Of a stretch of 64,000 nt of DNA, positions 12,201 through 23,650 are shown piece by piece. This DNA is from Rhipicephalus microplus (Eukaryota > Arthropoda > Arachnida > Ixodida > Ixodidae): positions 139,439,319-139,503,318 of the forward strand of contig NC_134707.1 of NCBI RefSeq assembly GCF_043290135.1, in the 5' to 3' direction. Every line of letters begins with the position of its first letter. The first letter of the stretch is position 1. The notes beneath the pieces are model-generated. The model worked only from the letters and a program-made list of their open reading frames with translations, made no database searches and had not been told where the DNA came from. The position numbers and the translations under genes are program-made.

Positions 12201-14834
12201 GTTCGTAGTTGCGGAGTTTCTAGTTGTGAAGTCTCTAGTTAGGGAGTTTCCAGTTGTGGAGTTTCTAGCTGTGGAGTTTTTCGTTGTGGAGTTTCTAGTT
12301 GCAGAGTTTCTAGTAGCGGAGTTTTCTAGTTGTGGAGATTCTAGTGGCGGAGTTTCTAGTTGCGAAGTTTCAAGTTGTGGAGTTTCTAGTTGTGGATTTT
12401 CTAGCTGTGGAGTTTCTAGTTGCGGAGTTTTAGTTGCGGAGTTTCTGGTTGTGGAGTTTCTAGTTCTGGAGTCTGTAGTTGTGGAGTATCTATTTGTTGG
12501 GTTTCAAGTTGTGGAGTTTCTAGTTGTGGAGTTTCTAGTTGTTGAGTTTCTAGTAGTTGAGTTTCCAGTTGCCGAGTTTCTAGTTGCGAAATCTCAAGTC
12601 GTGGAATTTCTAGCTGTGGAGTTTCTAGTTGCGGAGTTTCTAGTTGCGGAGTTTCTAGTTGCGGAGTTTCTAGTTGTGGATTTTGAAGTTGTGGAGTATA
12701 TAGTTGTGGTGTTTCAAGTTGTGGAGTTTCTAGTTGCGGAGTTTCTAGTTGCAGAGTTTCTAGTTCCGGAGTTTTCTAGTTGTGGAGTTTCTAGTTGCGG
12801 AGTTTCTATCTGTGGAGTTTCTAATTGCGGAGTTTCTAGTTGCAGAGTTTCTAGTTGTGGAGTTTCTAGTTGTAGAGTTTCTATTTGTAGTTTTTATTTT
12901 TTGAGTTTGTAGTTGTAGATTTTCTAGTTGCAGAGTTCCTAGTTGTGGAGTTTCTAGTTGTGGAGTTTCTTGTTGGGGTGTTTCTAGTTGTGAAGTTTCT
13001 AATTGTGGATTTTCTAGTTGCGGAATTTCTAGTTGCGAAGTTTCTAGTTGGGGAGTTTCTACTTGAGTTTATAGTTGTGGATTTTCTAGTTCCACAGTTT
13101 CGAGTTGCAAAGTTTCAAGTTGTCGAGTTTGTAGTTGCGGAGTCGCTAGTTGTAGAGTTTCTAGTTGCGGAGTTGCTAGCTGTGGAGTTTCTAGTTGCGG
13201 AGTCTCTAATTGTGCAGTATCTAGTTTTGGAGTCTCTAGTTGTTGAGTTTCTAGTTGTGGAGTTTATAGTTGTTGAGTTTCTAGCTGTGGAGTTTCTAGT
13301 TGCGGAGTTTCTAGTTGCAGAGTTTCCAGTTGCGGAGTTTCTTGTTGCAGAGTTTCTAGTTGTGGAGTTTCTAGTTGTGAAGTTTTAGTTGTGGAGTTTC
13401 AAGTTGTGGAATTCATAGGTGTGGAGTTTCTAGTTGTGCAGTTTCTAGTTTTCGAGTTTCTAGTTGCGGAGTTCCAAGTTGTGGAGTTTCTAGTTGTGGA
13501 GCTTCTAGTTCTGGGGTTCGTAGTTGTGGGATTCGTAGTTGTGCAGTTTCTAGTTTTGCAGTCTCTAGTTGTGGAGTTTCCAGTTGTGGAGTTTCTAGCT
13601 GTGGAGTTTCTAGTTGCGGAGTTTCTAGTTGCAGAGTTTCTAGTTGTGGAGTTTTCTAGTTGTGGAAATTCTAGTGGCGGAGTTTCTAGTTGCGGAGTTT
13701 CAAGTTGTGGAGTTTCTCGTTGTGGAGTTTCTAGTTGTGGAGTTTCTAGTTGCGGAGTTTCTAGTTGTGGAGCTTCAAGTTGTGGAGTTTCTAGTTGTGG
13801 AGTTTCTTGTTATGGAGTTTGTAGTTGTGGAGTATCTAGTTGTGGACTTTCAAGTTGTGAAGTTTCTAGTTGTGGATTTTCTAGCTGTGGAGTTTCTAGT
13901 TGCGGAGTTTCTAGTTGTGGGGTTCGTAGTTGTGGAGTTCGTAGTTGCGGAGTTTCTAGTTGTGAAGTCTCTAGTTAGGGAGTTTCCAGTTGTGGAGTTT
14001 CTAGCTGTGGATTCTGTAGTTGTGGAGTATATAGTTGTGGTGTTTCAAGTTGTGGAGTTTCTAGTTGCGGAGTTTCTAGTTGCAGAGTTTCTCGTTCCGG
14101 AGTTTTCTAGTTGTGAAGTTTCTAGTTGTGGATTTTCTAGCTGTGGAGTTTCTAGTTGCGGAGTTTCTAGTTGTGGGGTTCGTAGTTGTGGAGTTCGTAG
14201 TTGCGGAGTTTCTAGTTGTGAAGTCTCTAGTTAGGGAGTTTCCAGTTGTGGAGTTTCTAGCTGTGGAGTTTTTCGTTGTGGAGTTTCTAGTTGCAGAGTT
14301 TCTAGTAGCGGAGTTTTCTAGTTGTAGAGATTCTAGTGGCGGAGTTTCTAGTTGCGGAGTTTCAAGTTGTGGAGTTTCTAGTTGTGGATTTTCTAGCTGT
14401 GGAGTTTCTAGTTGCGGAGTTTTTAGTTGCAGAGTTTCTGGTTGTGGAGTTTCTAGTTCTGGAGTCTGTAGTTGTGGAGTATCTATTTGTAGGGTTTCAA
14501 GTTGTGGAGTTTCTAGTTGTGGAGTTTCTAGTTGTTGAGTTTCTAGTTGTTGAGTTCCCAGTTACCGAGTTTCTAGTTGCGAAATCTCAAGTCGTGGAGT
14601 TTCTAGCTGTGGAGTTTCTAGTTGCGGAGTTTCTAGTTGCGGAGTTTCTAGTTGTGGATTTTGTAGTTGTGGAGTATATAGTTGTGGTGTTTCAAGTTGT
14701 GGAGTTTCTAGTTGCGGAGTTTCTAGTTGCAGAGTTTCTAGTTCCGGAGTTTTCTAGTTGTGGAGTTTCTAGTTGCGGAGTTTCTATCTGTGGAGTTTCT
14801 AATTGCGGAGTTTCTAGTTGCATAGTTTCTAGTT

Positions 14835-15672
14835 GTGGATTTTCTAGCTGTGGAATTTCTCCTTGCAGAGTTTTTAGTTGCGGTGTTTCTAGTTGTGGAG
14901 TTTCTAGTTGTTGAGTTTCTAGTTGCCGAGTTCTTTAGTTGCGAAGTCTCAAGTTGTAGAGTTTCTAGCTGTGGAGTTTCTAGTTGCGGAGTTTCTAGTT
15001 GCGGAGTTTCTAGTTGTGGATTTTTTAGTTGTGGAGTCTCTAGTTGTGGAGTTTCTAGTTGTGGAGTGTCTACTTGTGGAGTTTCTAGTTGTGGAGTTTC
15101 TATTTGTAGTTTTTAGTTTTCGAATTTGTAGTTGTAGATTTTCTAGTTGCAGAATTCCTAGTTTTGGAGTATCTAGTTGCGGAGTCTCTAATTGTGCAGT
15201 CTCTAGTTTTGGAGTCTCTAGTTGTGGAGTTTCTGGTTGTGGAGTTTTTAGTTGTGGAATTTCTAACTGTGGAATTTCTCCTTGCAGAGTTTTTAGTTGC
15301 GGTGTTTCTAGTTGTGGAGTTTCTAGTTGTTGAGTTTCTAGTTGCCGAGTTCTTTAGTTGCGAAGTCTCAAGTTGTAGAGTTTCTAGCTGTGGAGTTTCT
15401 AGTTGCGGAGTTTCTAGTTGCGGAGTTTCTAGTTGTGGATTTTTTAGTTGTGGAGTCTCTAGTTGTGGAGTTTCTAGTTGTGGAGTGTCTACTTGTGGAG
15501 TTTCTAGTTGTGGAGTTTCTATTTGTAGTTTTTAGTTTTCGAATTTGTAGTTGTAGATTTTCTAGTTGCAGAATTCCTAGTTTTGGAGTATCTAGTTGCG
15601 GAGTCTCTAATTGTGCAGTCTCTAGTTTTGGAGTCTCTAGTTGTGGAGTTTCTGGTTGTGGAGTTTTTAGTT
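14835..15672 (+). repeat. 419-bp tandem duplication (14835-15253 and 15254-15672)
   Basis: Two adjacent copies at an offset of 419 bp share the AT-rich marker, the AGAATTCCTAG variant (only in these two copies among the neighbours) and the TCTAACTGTGGA unit. 419 is 28 units minus one base. The right part of the second copy continues into the block shared with 8680-12200. Confidence 0.8.
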
Positions 15673-18600
15673 GTGGAATTTCTAACTGTGGAGATTCTAG
15701 TTGCGGAGTTTCTAGTTGCAGGGTTTCTTGTTGCGGAGTTTCTAGTTGTTGAGTTTCTAGTTGTGGAGTTTCTGGCTGTGGAGTTTCTAGTTTGGGAGTT
15801 TCTAGTTGTGGAGTTTCTTGTTGTGAGGTTCGTAGTTGTGGAGTTTCTAGTTGTCGAGTTTCTTGTTGTGGAGTCTCTAGTTGTGGAGTTTCTAGTTGTG
15901 GGGTTCGTAGTTGTGGGGTTCGTAGTTGTGGAGTTTCTAGTTGCGGAGTTTCAAGTCGTGGAGTTTCTCGTTGTGGAGTTTCTAGTTGTGGAGTTTATAG
16001 TTGTGGAGTTTCTAGCTGTGGAGTTTCTAGTTGCGGAGTTTCTAGTTGCAGAGTTTCTAGTTGCGGAGTTTCTTGTTGCAGAGTTTCTAGTTGTGGAGTT
16101 TCTAGTTGTGAAGTTTTAGTTGTGGAGTTTCAAGTTGTGGAATTCATAGGTGTGGAGTTTCTAGTTGTGGAGTTTCTAGTTTTCGAGTTTCTAGTTGCGG
16201 AGTTCCAAGTTGTGGAGTTTCTAGTTGTGGAGCTTCTAGTTCTGGGGTTCGTAGTTGTGGGATTCGTAGTTGTGCAGTTTCTAGTTTTGCAGTCTCTAGT
16301 TGTGGAGTTTCCAGTTGTGGAGTTTCTAGCTGTGGAGTTTCTAGTTGCGGAGTTTCTAGTTGCAGAGTTTCTAGTTGTGAAGTTTTCTAGTTGTGGAAAT
16401 TCTAGTGGCGGAGTTTCTAGTTGCGGAGTTTCAAGTTGTGGAGTTTCTCGTTGTGGAGTTTCTAGTTGTGGAGTTTCTAGTTGCGGAGTTTCTAGTTGTG
16501 GAGCTTCAAGTTGTGGAGTTTCTAGTTGTGGAGTTTCTAGTTATGGAGTTTGTAGTTGTGGAGTATCTAGTTGTGGACTTTCAAGTTGTGGAGTTTCTAG
16601 TTGTGGAGTTTCTAGTTGCGGAGTTTTCTAGTTGCGGAGTCTGTAGTTGTGGAGTTTCTAGTTGTGGAATTTCTAGTTGTGGAGTATCTAGTTGCGGAGT
16701 GAGTTTCTAGTTGCGGAGTTTCTGGTTGTGGAGTTTCTAGTTGCAGAGTCAGTAGTTGTGGAGTTTCTAGTTGTGGATTTTCTAGCTGTGGAGTTTCTAG
16801 TTGCGGAGTTTCTAGTTGTGGGGTTCGTAGTTGTGGAGTTCGTAGTTGTGGAGTTTCTAGTTGTGAAGTCTCTAGTTGGGGTGTTTCCAGTTGTGGAGTT
16901 TCTAGCTGTGGAGTTTTTCGTTGCGGAGTTTCTAGTTGCAGAGTTTCTAGTAGCGGAGTTTTCTAGTTGTGTAGATTCTAGTGGCGGAGTTTCTAGTAGC
17001 GGAGATTCAAGTTGTGGAGTTTCTAGTTGTGGATTTTCTAGCTGTGGAGTTTCTAGTTGCGGAGTTTTTAGTTGCGGAGTTTCTGGTTGTAGAGTTTCTA
17101 GTTCTGGAGTCTGTAGTTGTGGAGTATCTATTTGTTGGGTTTCAAGTTGTGGAGTTTCTAGTTGTTGAGTTTCTAGTAGTTGAGTTTCCAGTTGCCGAGT
17201 TTCTAGTTGCGAAATCTCCAGTCGTGGAGTTTCTAGCTGTGGAGTTTCTAGTTGCGGAGTTTCTAGTTGCGGAGTTTCTAGTGGTGGATTTTGTAGTTGT
17301 GGAGTATATAGTTGTGGTGTTTCAAGTTGTGGAGTTTCTAGTTGCGGAGTTTCCAGTTGCAGAGTTTCTCGTTCCGGAGTTTTCTAGTTGTGAAGTTTCT
17401 AGTTGTGGATTTTCTAGCTGTGGAGTTTCTAGTTGCGGAGTTTCTAGTTGTGGGGTTCGTAGTTGTGGAGTTCGTAGTTGCGGAGTTTCTAGTTGTGAAG
17501 TCTCTAGTTAGGGAGTTTCCAGTTGTGGAGTTTCTAGCTGTGGAGTTTTTCGTTGTGGAGTTTCTAGTTGCAGAGTTTCTAGTAGCGGAGTTTTCTAGTT
17601 GTGGAGATTCTAGTGGCGGAGTTTCTAGTTGCGGAGTTTCAAGTTGTGGAGTTTCTAGTTGTGGATTTTCTAGCTGTGGAGTTTCTAGTTGCGGAGTTTT
17701 TAGTTGCGGAGTTTCTGGTTGTGGAGTTTCTAGTTCTGGAGTCTGTAGTTGTGGAGTATCTATTTGTTGGGTTTCAAGTTGTGGAGTTTCTAGTTGTGGA
17801 GTTTCTAGTTGTTGAGTTTCTAGTAGTTGAGTTTCCAGTTGCCGAGTTTCTAGTTGCGAAATCTCAAGTCGTGGAGTTTCTAGCTGTGGAGTTTCTAGTT
17901 GCGGAGTTTCTAGTTGCGGAGTTTCTAGTTGCGGAGTTTCTAGTTGTGGATTTTGTAGTTGTGGAGTATATAGTTGTGGTGTTTCAAGTTGTGGAGTTTC
18001 TAGTTGCGGAGTTTCTAGTTGCAGAGTTTCTAGTTCCGGAGTTTTCTAGTTGTGGAGTTTCTAGTTGCGGAGTTTCTATCTGTGGAGTTTCTAATTGCGG
18101 AGTTTCTAGTTGCAGAGTTTCTAGTTGTGGATTTTCTAGCTGTGGAATTTCTCCTTGCAGAGTTTTTGTTTGCGGTGTTTCTAGTTGTGGAGTTTCTAGT
18201 TGTTGAGTTTCTAGTTGCCGAGTTCTTTAGTTGCGAAGTCTAAAGTTGTAGAGTTTCTAGCTGTGGAGTTTCTAGTTGCGGAGTTTCTAGTTGCGGAGTT
18301 TCTAGTTGTGGATTTTTTAGTTGTGGAGTCTCTAGTTGTGGAGTGTCTACTTGTGGAGTTTCTAGTTGTGGAGTTTCTATTTGTAGTTTTTAGTTTTCGA
18401 ATTTGTAGTTGTAGATTTTCTAGTTGCAGAGTTCCTAGTTTTGGAGTATCTAGTTCCGGAGTCTCTAATTGTGCAGTCTCTAGTTTTGGAGTCTCTTGTT
18501 GTGGAGTTTCTGGTTGTGGAGTTTTTAGTTGTGGAATTTCTAACTGTGGAGATTCTAGTTGCGGAGTTTCTAGTTGCAGGGTTTCTTGTTGCGGAGTTTC

Positions 18601-18775
18601 TAGTTGTGGAGTTTCTAGTTGTGGAGTTTCTGGCTGTGGAGTTTCTAGTTTGGGAGTTTCTAGTTGTGGAGTTTCTTGTTGTGAGGTTCGTAGTTGTGGA
18701 GTTTCTAGTTGTCGAGTTTCTAGTTGTGGAGTCTCTAGTTGTGGAGTTTCTAGTTGTGGGGTTCGTAGTTGTGGG
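15254..18775 (+). repeat. 3.5-kb higher-order block, copy 2 (matches 8680-12200)
   Basis: Partner of the block at 8680-12200 at an offset of 6575 bp. Its left edge coincides with the junction of the 419-bp duplication at 14835-15672, so the two events share a breakpoint region. Confidence 0.8.
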
Positions 18776-19780
18776 GTTCGTAGTTGTGGAGTTTCTAGTT
18801 GCGGAGTTTCAAGTCGTTGAGTTTCTCGTTGTGGAGTTTCTAGTTGTGGATTGTCTAGTTGTGGAGTTTCTAGTTGTGGAGTTTCTAGTTATGGAGTTTG
18901 TAGTTGTGGAGTATCTAGTTGTGGACTTTCAAGTTGTGAAGTTTCTAGTTGTGGAGTTTCTAGTTGCGGAGTTTTCTAGTTGCGGAGTCTGTAGTTGTGG
19001 AGTTTCTAGTTGTGGAATTTCTAGTTGTGGAGTCTCTAGTTGCGGAGTGAGTTTCCAGTTGTGGAGTTTCTAGTTGCAGAGTCAGTAGTTGTTGAGTTTC
19101 TAGTTGTGGATTTTCTAGTTGTGGATTTTCTAGCTGTGGAGTTTCAAGTTGTGGAGTTTCTAGTTGTGGAGTTTCTAGTTGTTGAGTTTCTAGTAGTTGA
19201 GTTTCCAGTTGCCGAGTTTCTAGTTGCGAAATCTCAAGTCGTGGAGTTTCTAGCTGTGGAGTTTCTAGTTGCGGAGTTTCTAGTTGCGGAGTTTCTAGTT
19301 GCGGAGTTTCTAGTTGTGGATTTTGTAGTTGTGGAGTGTATAGTTGTGGTGTTTCAAGTTGTGGAGTTTCTAGTTGCGGAGTTTCTAGTTGCAGAGTTTC
19401 TAGTTCCGGAGTTTTCTAGTTGTGGAGTTTCTAGTTGCGGAGTTTTTATCTGTGGAGTTTCTAATTGCGGAGTTTCTAGTTGCAGAGTTTCTAGTTGTGG
19501 ATTTTCTAGCTGTGGAATTTCTCCTTGCAGAGTTTTTAGTTGCGGTGTTTCTAGTTGTGGAGTTTCTAGTTGTTGAGTTTCTAGTTGCCGAGTTCTTTAG
19601 TTGCGAAGTCTCAAGTTGTAGAGTTTCTAGCTGTGGAGTTTCTAGTTGCGGAGTTTCTAGTTGCGGAGTTTCTAGTGTTGGATGTTTTAGTTGTGGAGTC
19701 TCTAGTTGTGGAGTTTCTAGTTGTGGAGTGTCTACTTGTGGAGTTTCTAGTTGTGGAGTTTCTATTTGTAGTTTTTAGTT
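18600..19780 (+). repeat. 1.2-kb higher-order block shared with the right arm (58599-59779)
   Basis: Matches at an offset of 39999 bp, including the GTTCGTAG pair, the GGATTGTCTAG unit, the GAGTGAGTTTCCAG variant and the marker TAGTTTTCGAATTTG. It shows that distant parts of the array, on opposite sides of the LINE, share recent ancestry. Confidence 0.7.
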
Positions 19781-20689
19781 TTCGAATTTGTAGTTGTAGA
19801 TTTTCTAGTTGCAGAGTTCCTAGTTTTGGAGTATCTAGTTGTGGAGTTTCTGGTTGTGGAGTTTTTAGTTGTGGAATTTCTAACTGTGGAGATTCTAGTT
19901 GCGGAGTTTCTAGTTGCAGGGTTTCTTGTTGCGGAGTTTCTAGTTGTGGAGTTTATAGTTGTGGAGTTTCTGGCTGTGGAGTTTCTAGTTTGGGAGTTTC
20001 TAGTTGTGGAGTTTCTAGTTGTGAGGTTCGTTGTTGTGGAGTTTCTAGTTGTCGAGTTTCTAGTTGTGGAGTCTCTAGTTGTGGAGTTTCTAGTTGTGGG
20101 GTTCGTAGTTGTGGGGTTCGTAGTTGTGGAGTTTCTAGTTGCGGAGTTTCAAGTCGTGGAGTTTCTCGTTGTGGAGTTTCTAGTTGTGGATTGTCTAGTT
20201 GTGGAGTTTCTAGTTGTGGAGTTTCTAGTTATGGAGTTTGTAGTTGTGGAGTATCTAGTTGTGGACTTTCAAGTTGTGAAGTTTCTAGTTGTGGAGTTTC
20301 TAGTTGCGGAGTTTTCTAGTTGCGGAGTCTGTAGAGTTGGAGTTTCTAGTTGTGGAATTTCTAGTTGTGGAGTCTCTAGTTGCGGAGTGAGTTTCTAGTT
20401 GCGGAGTTTCTGGTTGTGGAGTTTCTAGTTGCAGAGTCAGTAGTTGTGGAGTTTCTAGTTGTGGATTTTCCAGCTGTGGAGTTTCTAGTTGCGGAGTTTC
20501 TAGTTGTGGGGTTCGTAGTTGTGGAGTTCGTAGTTGTGGAGTTTCTAGTTGTGAAGTCTCTAGTAGGGGAGTTTCCAGTTGTGGAGTTTCTAGCTGTGGA
20601 GTTTTTCGTTGCGGAGTTTCTAGTTGCAGAGTTTCTAGTAGCGGAGTTTTCTAGTTGTGGAGATTCTAGTGGCGGAGTTTCTAGTAGCG

Positions 20690-23650
20690 GAGTTTCAAGT
20701 TGTGGAGTTTCTACTTTTGGATTTTCTAGCTGTGGAGTTTCTAGTTGCGGAGTTTTTAGTTGCGGAGTTTCTGGTTGTGGAGTTTCTAGTTCTGGAGTCT
20801 GTAGTTGTGGAGTATCTATTTGTTGGGTTTCAAGTTGTGGAGTTTCTAGTTGTTGAGTTTCTAGTAGTTGAGTTTCCAGTTGCCGAGTTTCTAGTTGCGA
20901 AATCTCAAGTCGTGGAGTTTCTAGCTGTGGAGTTTCTAGTTGCGGAGTTTCTAGTTGTGGATTTTGTAGTTGTGGAGTATATAATTGTGGTGTTTCAAGT
21001 TGTGGAGTATCTAGTTGCGGAGTTTCTAGTTGCAGAGTTTCTCGTTCCGGAGTTTTCTAGTTTTGAAGTTTCTAGTTGTGGATTTTCTAGCTGTGGAGTT
21101 TCTAGTTGCGGAGTTTCTAGTTGTGGGGTTCGTAGTTGTGGAGTTCGTAGTTGCGGAGTTTCTAGTTGTGAAGTCTCTAGTTAGGGAGTTTCCAGTTGTG
21201 GAGTTTCTAGCTGTGGAGTTTTTCGTTGTGGAGTTTCTAGTTGCAGAGTTTCTAGTAGCGGAGTTTTCTAGTTGTGGAGATTCTAGTGGCGGAGTTTCTA
21301 GTCTCGAAATTTCAAGTTCTGGAGTTTCTAGTTGTGGATTTTCTAGCTGTGGAGTTTCTAGTTGCGGAGTTTTTAGTTGCGGAGTTTCTGGTTGTGGAGT
21401 TTCTAGTTCTGGAGTCTGTAGTTGTGGAGTATCTATTTGTTGGGTTTCAAGTTGTGGAGTTTCTAGTTGTGGAGTTTCTAGTTGTTGAGTTTCTAGTAGT
21501 TGAGTTTCCAGTTGCCGAGTTTCTAGTTGCGAAATCTCAAGTCATGGGGTTTCTAGCTGTGGAGTTTCTAGTTGCGAAGTTTCAAGTTGTCGAGTTTGTA
21601 GTTGCGGAGTCGCTAGTTGTGGAGTTTCTAGTTGCGGAGTTGCTAGCTGTGGAGTTTCTAGTTGCGGAGTCTCTAATTGTGCAGTCTCTAGTTTTGGAGT
21701 CTCTAGTTGGGGAGTTTCTAGTTGTGGAGTTTATAGTTGTGGAGTTTCTAGCTGTGGAGATTCTAGTTGCGGAGTTTCTAGTTGCAGAGTTTCTAGTTGC
21801 GGAGTTTCTTGTTGCAGAGTTTCTAGTTGTGGAGTTTCTAGTTGTGAAGTTTTAGTTGTGGAGTTTCAAGTTGTGGAATTCATAGGTGTGGAGTTTCTAG
21901 TTGTGGAGTTTCTAGTTTTCGAGTTTCTAGTTACGCAGTTTCTAGTTGTGGAGTTTTTAGTTGTGGAGCTTTTATAAGAGAAGTCTCTAATTGTTGAGTC
22001 TCTAGTTGTGGAAGTTCTAGTTGTGGAGTTTCTAGTTGCGCAGTTTCTAGATGTGGAGTTTATAGTTGTGGAGTTTCTGGCTGTGGAGTTTATAGTTGCG
22101 GAGTTTCTAGTATCGGAGTTTCTAGTTGTGGAGTTTCTAGTTGTGGAGTTTCTAGTTGTAGAGTTTCTAGTTGCGAAGTTTCAAGTTGTGGAGTTTCTAG
22201 TTGTGGAGTGTCTAGTTGTGGAGTTTCTAGTTGTGGGGTTCGTAGTTGTGGGGTTCGTAGTTGTGCAGTTCTAGTTGTGGAGTCTCTAGTTGGGGAATTT
22301 CCAGTTGTGGAGTTTCTAGCTGTGGAGTTTTGCGTTGCAGAGTTTCTAGTTGCAGAGTTTCTAGTAGCGGAGTTTTCTAGTTGTGGAGATTCTAGTGGCG
22401 GAGTCTCTAGTAGCGGAGTTTCAAGTTGTGGAGTTTCTAGTTGTGGATTTTCTAGCTGTGGAGTTTCTAGTTGCGGAGTTTTTAGTTGCGGAGTTTCTGG
22501 TTGTGGAGTTTCTAGTTCTGGAGTCTGTAGTTGTGGAGTATCTATTTGTTGGGTTTCAAGTTGTGGAGTTTCTAGTTGTTGAGTTTCTAGTAGTTGAGTT
22601 TCCAGTTGCCGAGTTTCTAGTTGCGAAATCTCAAGTTGTGGAGTTTCTAGCTGTGGAGTTTCTAGTTGCGGAGTTTCTAGTTGCAGAGTTTCTAGTTGCG
22701 GAGTTTCTAGTTGTGGAGTTTCTAGTTGTTGAGTTTCTAGTCGCCGAGTTCTTTAGTTGCGAAGTCTCAAGTTGTGGAGTTTCTAGCTGTGGAATTTCTA
22801 GTTGTGGAGTGTCTACTTGTGGAGTTTCTAGTTGTGGAGTTTCTAGTTGTGGAGTTTCTATTTGTAGTTTTTATTTTTCGAGTTTGTAGTTGTAGATTTT
22901 CTAATTGCAGAGTTCCTAGTTGTGGAGTTTCTAGTTGTGGAGTTTCTTGTTGGGGAGTTTCTAGTTGTGAAGTTTCTAATTGTGGATTTTCTAGTTGCGG
23001 AGTTTCTAGTTGCGAAGTTTCTAGTTGTGGAGTTTTTCGTTGAGGAGTCTCTAGTTGTGGGGTCTCTAGTTGTGGAGTTTCTAGTTGTGGAGTCTCTAGT
23101 TGGGGAGTTTCGAGTTGTGGAGTTTCTAGCTGTGGAGTTTTTCGTCGCGGAGTTTCTAGTTGCAGAGTTTCTAGTAGCGGAGTTTTCTAGTTGTGGAGAT
23201 TCTAGTGGCGGAGTTTCTAGTTGCGGAGTTTCAAGTTGTGGAGTTTCTAGTTGTGGACATTCTAGCTGTGGAGTTTCTAGTTGCGGAGTTCTTAGTTGTG
23301 GAGTTTCTGGTTGTGGAGTTTCTAGTTCTGGAGTCTGTAGTTGTGGAGTATCTATTTGTTGGGTTTAAAGTTGTGGAGTTTCTAGTTGTGGAGTTTCCAG
23401 TTGTTGAGTTTTTAGTAGTTGAGTTTCTAGTTGCCGAGTTTCTAGTTGTGAAATCTCAAGTCGTGGAGTTTCTAGCTGTGGAGTTTCTAGTTGCGGAGTT
23501 TCTAGTTGCGGAGTTTCTAGTTGTGGATTTTGTAGTTGTGGAGTGTATAGTTGTGGTGTTTCAAGTTGTGGAGTTTCTAGTTGCGGAGTTTCTAGTTGCA
23601 GAGTTTCTAGTTCCGGAGTTTTCTAGTTGTGGAGTTTCTAGTTGCGGAGT
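20690..23650 (+). repeat. 3-kb higher-order block (matches 34646-37606)
   Basis: Matches at an offset of 13956 bp, including the rare TTTATAAGAGAAGTCTC unit (near 21968 and 35924) and GTTTTGCGTTGC units. The sub-block 20380-21490 also matches 30113-31223 at an offset of 9733 bp, so three copies exist there. Confidence 0.75.

Noticed and set aside
11866..12912. Long open frame encoding a VVEFL/SSCGV repeat protein (348 residues), and dozens of similar ones
   Set aside because: The frame is open only because the unit is 15 bp. It switches repeat type at one-base indels, has no non-repetitive domain, and its ends differ between duplicated blocks.
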